From positions 114,283,295 through 114,347,294 of the forward strand of contig NC_053397.1 in the NCBI RefSeq assembly GCF_905171765.1: 64,000 nucleotides of DNA, written 5' to 3'. The translations under genes and the position numbers were made by a program. Below the pieces are notes generated by a model. That model was given only the letters and a program-made list of their open reading frames with translations, ran no database searches and was not told the origin of the DNA. The DNA comes from Bufo bufo. Its lineage: Eukaryota; Chordata; Amphibia; Anura; Bufonidae. Of this stretch, positions 21,545 to 31,697 are shown in pieces; position 1 is the stretch's first letter; each line of letters begins with the position of its first letter.

Positions 21545-22066
21545 GTGACAACTCAAAATCTGAACCATGGTGACCAACAACGGGAAGAACATGGTGTCGG
21601 CGCTGTGTCAAGGAGGGCTCAGCCATGCGCACTGCATGGCGCACGTGTTCAATCTGGTTGTCAAGCGGTTCCTGAAGTCTTCCACCCATCTGCAAGACAT
21701 GCTAAAAATGGCCAGGAAGCTTTGCATGCACTTCAGCCACTCGTACACCACCAAGCACACCCTCCTTGGGCTGCAGCGGCAAAATGGGGTCCCCCAACAT
21801 AGGCTGATATGCGATGTCTCTACCGGTTGGAATTCCACCCTCCATTTGTTGGACCGACTATACGAACAGAGAAAGGCAATAAACAATTTCTTGATGATCC
21901 AACCGGCAAGAGTACTCCCCTGTGTAATTTTAATGTCATCCAGTGGCAGCTCATGCACAACACCTGCCGTTTGCTCAGGCCCTTTGAGGATGACACGTTA
22001 TTTGTCAGTCGCCAGGACTACGGAATGAACAACGTCATTCCACTGCTTCATGTCCTGAAACAGATC
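21545..22066 (+). pseudogene. hAT2 transposase fragment, copy 1
   Basis: A readable core segment: VTNNGKNMVSALCQGGLSH (second catalytic Asp replaced by Asn in the usual TDNGKN block), CMAHVFNLVVKRFL and VSTGWNSTLHLLDRLYEQRK (TRWNS changed to TGWNS). The catalytic changes and missing N-terminus mean it is dead. Its continuation is on the far side of the LINE, at 40774, which places the LINE insertion inside it. Confidence 0.75.
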
Positions 22067-22208
22067 AATTATTAGGGGTACAGCTAAGGCGATCAGTCAC
22101 AAAGACCGGGATCGTCGAATGGTGTGTTGTCTTCCTGGCACTCGAGTTTGACACATCGCGGATCGGGTTGACAGATTACTGGGAGGGGCTGGAGAAGATC
22201 CAGCGGTC

Positions 22209-22547
22209 ATGGTCCATATCGGAACCGATGACCAAGTTAGAGGTAGGTGGAGTGTCCTTAAAAAAGATTTTAGGGATTTAGGTCAAAAGCTTAGGGCAAG
22301 GGCCTCAAAGGTAGTATTTTCAGAAATACTGCCTGTACCACGATCCATGCAAGAAAGGCAGCGGGAGATTTGGGAGGTAAACAAGTGGCTCAAGAACTGG
22401 TGTAGGAAGGAGGGATTTGGGTTCTTGGAGAACTGGGCCGACTTCTCTCTCGGCTACAGGCTCTATCATAGGGATGGGCTGCACCTCAATGGGGAAGAGC
22501 AGCTGTGTTGGGGGAGAAGATGGCCAGAAGGTTGGAGGAGTGTTTAA
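22209..22547 (+). pseudogene. LINE SGNH-like esterase region
   Basis: It encodes VHIGTDDQVRGRW near the start and later WADFSLGYRLYHRDGLHLNG. The GTD/GTN block and the final DGLHLN resemble blocks III and V of SGNH-fold esterases encoded by the first reading frame of CR1-type LINEs. The GDS block is not visible, so the N-terminal part is missing or degraded. The biochemical role in the LINE is uncertain. Confidence 0.6.
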
Positions 22548-22583
22548 ACTAGGGACTGGGGGGAGGGTAATTACGTTATAGGA

Positions 22584-23387
22584 GTGGAAGATAGAGACCA
22601 GGGGCAAGGAAATGGGACTGGGGGAGGAATGGATGGAGGGACTAGAACAGTTCAGAAGGAAAGGTGTAGGGTAAAAAATGTACATAAACCTCTTAAATGT
22701 ATGTATACTAATGCCAGAAGCCTGACTAATAAAACTGGGGAACTGGAATTAGTGATGGGAGAGGAGGACTATGACATAGTGGGAATAACTGAGACATGGC
22801 TGGATGATAGCTATGACTGGGCAGTTATTGTACAGGGTTACAGTCTGTTTAGAAAGGATCGCCAAAACCAGGGAGGGGGAGGGGTCTGCCTTTATGTAAA
22901 GTCCTGTCTAAAGCCCACAGTCTGAGAAGATATAAGTGAGGGACATGAACATGTGGAGTCACTGTGGGTAGAAACACATGGAGGTAAAAACAATAATAAA
23001 TTATTAATAGAAGTTTATCATAAACCACCTAATATACCAGAGTCCACAAAAAATCTGCTACTAAACGATATAGACGAGGCGGCAAATCATAATGAGGTCG
23101 TTATTATGGGGGACTTCAACTACCCAGATATAGATTGGGAAACTGAAACCTGTACATCTCATAAAGGAAACAGGTTCTTGGCAATAACCAAAGACAATTA
23201 CCTTTCCCAACTGGTTCAGGACCCGACTAGAGGGACGACCATACTAGACTTAGTATTAACCAATAGACCTGACAGAACAACAGATGTGCAGGTTGGGGGA
23301 CACCTGGGAAATAGTGACCATAAAAAGTGTTTCTTCAGGGAGGAACAAAAATACCAAGCTTCAAAAAAGCAAAATTTAACCAACTAA
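22584..23387 (+). pseudogene. LINE apurinic-type endonuclease
   Basis: Two frames. The first carries YTNARSLTNKTGELELVMGE and IVGITETWLDD, the N- and E-containing blocks of the APE-type endonuclease that nicks target DNA. The second, from 22953, carries MGDFNYPDIDW and ends with HLGNSDHK (catalytic SDH). A stop at 22923-22925 separates the halves. Order and motifs match the second reading frame of CR1/L2 LINEs. Not functional. Confidence 0.85.
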
Positions 23388-23822
23388 GAGAGGCCATAGG
23401 CCTAACTAACTGGGACAAAGTCCTTAAAAATCTGAAGGTGTTGGCCCTTTACAGAGTGATGAGGGGGGGAGTTGCAGAGAGCGATGAGGAGAAAGCAAAG
23501 GTATTAAATATTTTTTTCTCCACTGTATTCACTGAAGAAAATAAACTGTCAGATGAAATGCAAAATGTAAAAGTAAATTCCCCATTAAAAGTGCCCTGTG
23601 TGACCCAGGAAGAAGTACAGTGGCGTCTTAAGATTAAAATAAACAAATCGCCAGGACCGGGTGGCACTTACCCCCGTATCCTAAGAGAATTAATTAATGT
23701 GATAGCCAGACCCTTATTTCTGATATTTAAGGACTCTATTGACAGGGAGAGTTCCACATGATTGGAGCATAGCAAATGTGGTGCCAATATTCAAAAAGGG
23801 TCCAAAAACAGAGCATGGAAAC
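23388..23822 (+). pseudogene. LINE reverse transcriptase, N-terminal part
   Basis: The region between endonuclease and RT palm: DEEKAKVLNIFFSTVFTEEN, then KSPGPGGTYPRILRELINV (the conserved KSPGPD-like block) and IARPLFLIFKDSID, followed in another frame by WSIANVVPIFKKGPKTE-like coding. It is cut at 23822 by hAT3, just before the YRPISL block. Internal stops are present. Confidence 0.8.
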
Positions 23823-26800
23823 TCAGGGCCGGATTAAGAGCATCATGGGCCTGGTGCTGAGGATTTTGCTGGGCCTTTTTATGGAAATATATACATAATA
23901 TATAAAATCAAAACGCAAAGCATTTGTATTAAGACAAATGAAAAATTTTAATTACCATTAAAGTGCCATAATAGAAACGGATCGAAAAGGTTTCTTTTTT
24001 TGTAAACAGTAGGAAACCAGTTAATTAAATAAAGCCATAATAAATATAACATTCAAAACAACCATTTTTTATAAATAGAACGTAAACCATATAAACAAAT
24101 TAAATATAATTGTATGATACATACATATAAATATGCTCATTAAATTATTACTCCAAGCGTCAGACTGACTACAGCCTGCTGTTATGGTGCAGAGAGTAAC
24201 AAACACAAAAACAGGGTTATTCACTCAATCCTAAACTGCATTTTAACCTAAAACGAATCAAACAGCCAGATTATAATTAAACTACACATTTGCTTTTCTT
24301 GCCTTCTTACTTGCAAATTCTTCAATTGTAGAATCAAGATTCAGCTCATTCAGCAACCCATTTTCAATGCATAACAGAGAGAGTGCATTTAAACGCTCCT
24401 GACCCATTGAAGATCTCAGTTCATTTTTCACACGTTTTAATGTTGAAAACGAACGCTCACCACTGCAGTTGCTGACCATTAAACACAAATACATGCGGAG
24501 GGTCACATGTGTGTTTGGAAATGCACCGACTAGGGATTGTGTGACCAGAAACTTGTACATTTGTAGTTCTTGACTTTCATTAATTACTTTTTTTGCAGGG
24601 GAAGACTGGTAAATTTTGAAAAGAGAGGCAAACTGTACAATTTCATCTGCAAACAAGGGGTCAAGATCTTCAGGATATTGTGTCACTAGTGTTCTGGCTT
24701 TGGAGCATAGACCATCTGTTGCTAGAGTGCACATTTCTAACAGCAAGCCAAATCTTTCCTGAATGACGCTGTATGCTGCTTGTCTGTGCCTCAGTGATTC
24801 TGTCAGTTGGTCAATAATAAGATAAAAGGTGTTCACTTTAAACTTTTCAGATGGTGTCATATCAGCATCAGCATCTTCTGCATCACCCTAGTCCCACTTC
24901 TTATTTCTTTTAATTTTCCTCCCACGTTGTAGCTGGTACTCATCGCAGCAGGTAATATCTTTTCCCTGCTGTTCAAATTCAGAGAATTTAGAATGCAGAG
25001 ACTGAACAAAATCCTTCAGAGAGTTCAGCATGCCTGTTGCTGTATGTAAGTCTAATTTTCCATCTTGGAGACTCTGACTGGTTCTGTGAAACCTGGGTAA
25101 AATTACAGACCATATTTCAATCATTATTCCCGTTTCCAGCTGATCCATAACACTGTTTAGGCCCTTTGCTTGTAAACAGACCTCTCCCTTTGTGTTCTCA
25201 TTATTCAAAATATTTGCAAGGACTTCTTTGATAGTAGTATACCCTTTTTGTAAGGCATTCACAGCATCATGATGAGCAGACCAACGCGTATCAGCTAACC
25301 TTTTTAATGTTGGTATACCACATGTTTTGAAACGGTTTGTTAGAAGATTCCACCGATGAGTTGATGAAGAAAAAAACCAATATAATTGCTGAACAAAATT
25401 AAAGACTGAAACTGCAACTGGACAGCTGTTTACTGCATTTTGTCCTACAAGGTTTAGTGAATGTGCACAACAAGGAATGTATTCAGCCAGTGGATTTTTT
25501 TCCCGAATTAAGGCCTGCATACCATTATATTTGCCACTCATATTTGATGCATTATCATATGACTGGCCCCTGCAGTCTTTGATGGAAATACCATTTTCTT
25601 CCAGAAATTTAAGAACCGTGTTTGCTAGTTCCATACCAGTATGTCCAGATATTGGGATAAATTTAGTAAAACGCTCCACTGGACCACTGGCAAGTAAATA
25701 TCGAAATATAATGGTCAGTTGATCAGAATGTGCAATGTCAGGGGTGGAATCAACAGAAATTGAATAATATTTGGCTTGTTTCATTTCATTTACAATCTGC
25801 TGTAGCAATTGCTGACCAATCAATTCAACAAACTCATCACATATTGTTGATGACAGGTACGATATGTGACCTCTTCCCTTGTTGCCATGCTTTTGAATAT
25901 GTTCAGAAAGGAATGGATCATATTCCGCTAACAGCTCAAGACAGCCCAAATAATTCCCGTTGTGTACTGAGCCAATAACTTTATTACTTCCTCGAAAAGA
26001 CAGACCTCGTGATGAAAGGAGCTTTATAACGCTCAGGATACGGCAAAGTATTTTGTGTCAATATTTTTTCTGATTCTCAAACTGGTTGACAAGATCTTTG
26101 TCTATGCGTTGTCCAGAAGTTTTTCTCCTGATAAGGGCTTCAATTGCTTTTCCATGAGAAGCACTATTTTCATGCCTGCTTAAATCTCTTGTGGCATGTC
26201 GCCAATCTGAATAACCAGTTGAAGTCAAATGTGTTGTTTCGTCTTTCGAAAATAGTTTGCAAAGAGCACAAAAAACCTTGCCAGTTTTCGGAGAATAACA
26301 CAGCCAGTCACGCTTAACTTTTTCGCCATTCAACTGTTCTCGGAAAAATAAAGATTTTGTACAGTGCCTTGTAAAAGTTTCACCTGGACATATCTTTTCT
26401 GAGGCACTAAAATCACTGTCCATATGTTGACAGTTGGTAACCCCATTTTCACAGAAATATTCTCTCAAGGCATCACAAATATTCCAATCTCCAATGTCAT
26501 TTGAATATATTTCTTCTTGCTGTTCTGTTATATTTTCATAGTCCAACTCAGTGGATCCACTTCTTGCACTAGATGTACTGACAGCAATTGTACTGGTTGA
26601 ACTTGAAGCGGAAGCATGTATATTAGTTACACTGCTTGTTCCAGATGTCCTTTTTCCCAAAAAAATCTGTAATTTTTTTAGATTTAGACAAGATTTTTTG
26701 CATTTGTTTTTCTTCCTCTTTTCTAGCTTTCAGCTTCTCCCAACCACTACGTTGTTTTTTCATCCTTGGGTGTAAAAAAAAAGGATGGTCAAATACAGTA

Positions 26801-26900
26801 CTTTCTCTAGGAGCTTTTTTTTTTTTTTTTAACAGCTCGTTTATTAGTGCAATTATCTGGAGTTCTCCTAGGCCCACGCAGAGGACGCATTGATCTACTG
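23823..26900 (-). mobile_element. hAT3 DNA transposon, one end visible
   Basis: It starts with CAGGGCCGGATTAAG, a known style of hAT terminus, directly at the break in the LINE. A transposase of the TTF-finger type lies on the minus strand. The opposite terminus is not found before the satellite at 26905, so the 5' end (minus) is lost or displaced. 23860-24281 is AT-rich non-coding DNA. Confidence 0.7.
24282..26763 (-). pseudogene. hAT3 transposase (TTF-type finger), nearly intact
   Basis: It reads from about 26763 on the minus strand. The N-terminus has LSKSKKITDFFGKK, a PCNA-binding-like peptide. A +1 change in a T run near 26665 shifts frame. Then comes a TTF-type finger region (KRDWLCYSPKTGKVFCALCK ending HENSASHGKA), the hAT core with SVDSTPDIAHSDQL and SYDNASNMSGKY (two Asp), DTRWSAHHDAV, and the C-terminal NCSGERSFSTLKRVKNELRS with the catalytic Glu. 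Only two in-frame stops interrupt the main frame: TGA at 26058-26060, probably for Trp, and TAG at 24888-24890. ZMYM-like hAT transposases have this layout. One frameshift and two stops suggest moderate age. Confidence 0.85.
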
Positions 26901-26904
26901 TGGT

Positions 26905-28865
26905 AAGGTACAACTCCAATAATTGTATATTGATCCAGACACAGACTGTGGTACGATCCAGACACAGACTGTGGTACAGTATAACTCCCATCATTATATA
27001 TTGATCCAGACACAGACTGTGGTATGATCCAGACACAGACTGTGGTACAGTATAACTCCCATCATTATATATTGATCCAGACAATCGACTGTGGTACGAT
27101 CCAGACACAGACTGTGGTACGATCCAGCCACAGACTGTGGTACAGTATAACTCCCATCATTATATATTGATCCAGACACAGACTGTGGTATGATCCAGAC
27201 ACAGACTGTGGTACGATCCAGACACAGACTGTGGTACAGTATAACTCCCATCATTATATATTGATCCAGACACAGACTGTGGTATGATCCAGACACAGAC
27301 TGTGGTACGATCCAGACACAGACTGTGGTACGATCCAGACACAGACTGTGGAACAGTATAACTCCCATCATTATATATTGATCCAGACACAGACTGTGGT
27401 ACGATCCAGACACAGACTGTGGTACAGTATAACTCCCATCATTATATATTGATCCAGACACAGACTGTGGTACAGTATAACTCCCATCATTATATATTGA
27501 TCCAGACACAGACTGTGGTACGATCCAGACACAGACTGTGGTACGATCCAGACACAGACTGTGGTACGATCCAGACATAGACTGTGGTACGATCCAGGCA
27601 CAGACTGTGGTACAGTATAACTCCCATCATTATATATTGATCCAGACACAGACTGTGGTACAGTATAACTCCCATCATTATATATTGATCCAGACACAGA
27701 CTGTGGTATGATCCAGACACAGACTGTGGTACGATCCAGACACAGACTGTGGTACGGTATGACTCCCATCATTATATATTGATCCAGGCACAGACTGTGG
27801 TACGATCCAGGCACAGACTGTGGTACGATCCAGGCACAGACTGTGGTACAGTATAACTCCCATCATTATATATTGATCCAGACACAGACTGTGGTATGAT
27901 CCAGACACAGACTGTGGTACGATCCAGACACAGACTGTGGTACGATCCAGACACAGACTGTGGAACAGTATAACTCCCATCATTATATATTGATCCAGAC
28001 ACAGACTGTGGTACGATCCAGACACAGACTGTGGTACAGTATAACTCCCATCATTATATATTGATCCAGACACAGACTGTGGTACAGTATAACTCCCATC
28101 ATTATATATTGATCCAGACACAGACTGTGGTACGATCCAGACACAGACTGTGGTACGATCCAGACACAGACTGTGGTACGATCCAGACATAGACTGTGGT
28201 ACGATCCAGGCACAGACTGTGGTACAGTATAACTCCCATCATTATATATTGATCCAGACACAGACTGTGGTACAGTATAACTCCCATCATTATATATTGA
28301 TCCAGACACAGACTGTGGTATGATCCAGACACAGACTGTGGTACGATCCAGACACAGACTGTGGTACGGTATGACTCCCATCATTATATATTGATCCAGG
28401 CACAGACTGTGGTACGATCCAGGCACAGACTGTGGTACGATCCAGGCACAGACTGTGGTACGATCCAGGCACAGACTGTGGTACGATCCAGACACAGACT
28501 GTGGTACGATCCAGACACAGACTGTGGTACGGTATGACTCCCATCATTATATATTGATCCAGACACAGACTGTGGTACGATCCAGGCACAGACTGTGGTA
28601 CGATCCAGGCACAGACTGTGGTATGATCCAGACACAGACTGTGGTACGATCCAGACACAGACTGTGGTACGGTATGACTCCCATCATTATACAATGATCC
28701 AGACACAGACTGTGGTACGATCCAGACACAGACTGTGGTACGGTATGACTCCCATCATTATACAATGATCCAGACACAGACTGTGGTACGATCCAGACAC
28801 AGACTGTGGTACGATCCAGACACAGACTGTGGTACGGTATGACTCCCATCATTATACAATGATCC
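26905..28865. repeat. Two-module satellite with a 612-bp higher-order repeat
   Basis: It is built from a 23-bp module (GATCCAGACACAGACTGTGG + TAC) and a 48-bp module that is the same plus AGTATAACTCCCATCATTAT + ATATT. Identical blocks recur 612 bp apart (for example from 27160 and 27772, 27371 and 27983, 27490 and 28102, 27678 and 28290). 612 equals 12 x 23 plus 7 x 48. Each module contains the small palindrome CACAGACTGTG. Open frames in all three minus phases are artefacts of the repeat. Confidence 0.95.
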
Positions 28866-28920
28866 AGTCACAGAAGTGTCTGGGACAGCATAACTCCAAA
28901 GGTTTTCAAAACCCTATAAA

Positions 28921-29022
28921 ACATTTTACTGCTCTAGAACACTTCTATTTGTGTTCAGCAATGCCATTTACAGACATGGCATTGCTGAACACAAATAGAA
29001 GTGTTCTAGAGCAGTAAAATGT
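28921..29022. repeat. Perfect 46-bp-arm hairpin
   Basis: Left arm 28921-28966 and right arm 28977-29022 are exact inverse complements, with a 10-base loop TTTACAGACA. It lies right after the satellite. Confidence 0.95.
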
Positions 29023-30281
29023 AGAATGAATATGACATCATTGGTGAAAGGGCAGTTTGTGTGTGAAAAATGCAACCAAAAATCATGAACACTAATTTTT
29101 GCAAGGGTTTGTGACTAACTGGCTACTAAAATAGACTGGACATACTCAATTTTGAATACCCTAGGTTGTCTAATTATGCAAATGGTATGCCATCAGGGGG
29201 GGTATTCTCATTCCTGAGCTGCCATACAGTCTGAAAGACAACAAAGGCCCAGTTGGCCAATCTGGCAACTTTTAATGTGTAAAAACTGAAATGGGCAAGG
29301 CCTATATCTGAACTTGTAAGTTTACAAAACCCTATAAAACCTATACATTGAGCAGGGGTACTGTTCTGCTTGTGAAACAATTGCTGAACACAAATATGTG
29401 TGTTTTTTTGCCGTAAAAGCAAACAGTATTATGACAATCACTTTTAAAATGCCATGCAGAACTAAGAAAATAACATTTAATTTCTCACATTTTCTTTTTT
29501 TTAATTTTACTCATATTAAATTATGTTCCATATATAAATATTTGTGAGATGAAAGCTTTTTCTCATGAACAAAATAATATATGACAAAATCTCCTTACTT
29601 TTCAGGGTTGTAAACCTCCATTCATAAAAAAAAATAAAACAATGTAACATTTTCACACATAGCAATATAACAAATTCTCCCACCATATAGCTGCCAATTA
29701 ATTCATACGTCTACAACTTTCATGTAGGTAGTGCTTTTCCAAAACCCCAAGACCTCTGTACCTTAGCCTTATTTATCTACCTCTTTTACATCACACATCA
29801 AACATAGTTGAAATTTGTAGTCATTCTAATTTATGTACAAAGCAATATACAAAAAAGGAAATATCGAAGATAAATGCTCAAATCACCAGGTGTGTGTCAC
29901 TCAAAACCACACGGAGTGCAACAAATAAAATGAAATAGATAGTATGATGAGAGCATATAAAGTAGTGTATAAAACAATGTATAAAACATGCAATTTACCA
30001 TGTATCTGGGTACTTCCTAAAAGTATAAAACACAATACATAGTATAGGCTGTATATAATGTAAATAAATTATACAAGAAGAAAATGTCCCACTCACGTGG
30101 TGCTGAGCCGTTAGAAAGTGGCTCAGACTATCAGTGCATTTACCAATATATGTTTTGGAGATCAAATGCTGGAAACCAGATGTAAGTGTTCGCTGAAGAA
30201 TCACTACTTCCCTTTGTGTTGCCAAGATAGACGCCAAATGAAGGGGTAGTTGCAGGAACAAAATACTTTAATGGTATTGGT

Positions 30282-30312
<31 letters not shown>
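29023..30312. other. Unassigned AT-rich stretch before Ngaro-2
   Basis: No gene is seen. 29100-29420 resembles dispersed repeat DNA but I cannot name it. 29880-30285 has a small hairpin (CTGAGCC at 30102-30108, GGCTCAG at 30120-30126) and features that recall a Penelope-like tail. An AT dinucleotide run at 30288-30312 borders Ngaro-2. Confidence 0.4.
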
Positions 30313-30316
<4 letters not shown>

Positions 30317-30708
30317 GTTAGGTGCTTACGGTAGTACAGAGAAGAGCCCTGGGAAGCAGGGAAAGAAATGCAGTCGGTTGTGGTGTGCCGAAACCGAGGA
30401 CGAGGTAGGCCTAAGAAAGAAGAGGGCCCACCCAAGGAAAAGACATAAAAGAAATGAGTTGTAAATGAGTGGAGTGGTGGGAGGGACAAAGCTCAGACCT
30501 CAGACGGTGCAGGAGCCAGGTAAGGGGGGTGCCCTAAATAGGCTGGAGGCGGACCTCAGCCCCTCCCACAAATCCAGGCAAATGCCTTAATACTTGTGTT
30601 AGGTGCTTACGGTAGTACAGAGAAGAGCCCTGGGAAGCAGGGAAAGAAATGCAGTCGGTTGTGGTGTGCCGAAACCGAGGACGAGGTAGGCCTAAGAAAG
30701 AAGAGGGC
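30313..30708 (-). repeat. Ngaro-2 3' split repeats B2, A2, B1
   Basis: B2 30313-30427 and B1 30594-30708 start TTGTGTTAGGTGCTTACGG on the plus strand. A2 30486-30593 starts ACAAAGCTCAGACC and matches A1 at 36945-37052. The arrangement is complete. Confidence 0.93.
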
Positions 30709-30759
30709 AAAAATGGAAATAAACCAGTTTATTTGTAACCAATAAAACATGTAAACAGC

Positions 30760-31689
30760 TCAACCCGACATGCTTTGGAAAGCCACCCTTAACTCTTGCG
30801 CTGGATTGGGAATGTATCGTGCGTAAGCGGACGACTTCCAGCGTCCCAATTTCTTGATAACATGGGCAGGGATGTTGGCACTGGAGGCCGTGGATGCAGC
30901 TCCGATGCGAAAGGAGTGCCCCGAGTAGTTGGCCGCGTCCAGGCCCAGTTGGGTGAGAAATGATCTGACATGGATCATGAAGGTGGTCGTGGTGAGCACC
31001 GATCCATGAAGTTGAAGTAGCGGTTGAGAGGGTAGGAACCTGTGAAGCTGACTGTATGTGTCCAGCACCCTCACCGGACACCATTTGTTGTGCGTGGGGT
31101 AATATGAGATGTTGACAGGTGAACGCTGACTACTCTTGGAGTGAGGTAAGGTCAGGACGTAGTGATCCAGGTGTTTAGATAAGTGGGAGACAAGAAGACA
31201 AGATGAGGTTTGGGATGCGGAGGTGGTAGTGAATTCCCCGGGCCTCAGGAACCCGTAGAAGGCCAAGTAAATAGCAGCTTTGATGACCGCGTTGGTATTC
31301 GTATCAAAAGGCGTGGCGTCCAGCAGGTCGGATAATGCCTTGAAAACATGACTGTTGATGGGCAGCCTTTGGGCTGGACGTGCGGGTTCCGTCTTCTGAA
31401 TGCCTCTGAGTATTGTTTTGATTTGGTGGGAGGCCATGAAGCTGGTGTAGTTAGGGTGCAAGATTAGCATATGATGTTGAATGCCAGTAAGATACAGTTT
31501 GATGGTGTTGTATGACATTTTTAGTTTGAGGTGGCAAAAGGAAGCAAATCCCAAAACAGACGTCATGATGAAAGGGTGCGTGATGTTGTGTTCTACCAGG
31601 AATCTGTTGAACAGCGTGAATGCTCTGTTGTATGCTCTATGTGTATTGACTGATAGTGAAAAGTGGGACAAAGACTGGCTATGCCGCAT
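30760..31689 (-). CDS. Ngaro-2 tyrosine recombinase
   Basis: 309 residues from ATG 31689. The N-terminal half resembles a core-binding domain (HSQSLSHFSLSVNTHRAYNR, then NTIKLYLTGIQH). The catalytic half has Arg149 in FLRPGEF, a Lys near 185 (LPHSK), His258 and Arg261 in HSFRIG, Trp284 in GRW and the nucleophile Tyr292 in AYARYI, so the full active-site set is visible. It would insert a circular DNA copy by site-specific-type strand exchange. The start lies 8 bases after the stop of the gag-RT frame. The recombinase phase is also open upstream into that frame, so re-initiation or a frameshift could express it. No stops or indels. Confidence 0.93.
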   Translation of the reverse strand: MRHSQSLSHFSLSVNTHRAYNRAFTLFNRFLVEHNITHPFIMTSVLGFASFCHLKLKMSYNTIKLYLTGIQHHMLILHPNYTSFMASHQIKTILRGIQKTEPARPAQRLPINSHVFKALSDLLDATPFDTNTNAVIKAAIYLAFYGFLRPGEFTTTSASQTSSCLLVSHLSKHLDHYVLTLPHSKSSQRSPVNISYYPTHNKWCPVRVLDTYSQLHRFLPSQPLLQLHGSVLTTTTFMIHVRSFLTQLGLDAANYSGHSFRIGAASTASSANIPAHVIKKLGRWKSSAYARYIPNPAQELRVAFQSMSG

Positions 31690-31697
31690 GATGGCCT

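Noticed and set aside
26905..28865. Long open frames (up to 194 residues) with repeated SGSYHSLCLD-type peptides
   Set aside because: They occur in all three minus phases because the 23-bp unit is not a multiple of three. No start context or domain; a product of the satellite.
26905..28865. CRISPR-like array (short repeats with regular spacing)
   Set aside because: Modules are contiguous, with no variable spacers and no cas genes; the genome is eukaryotic.
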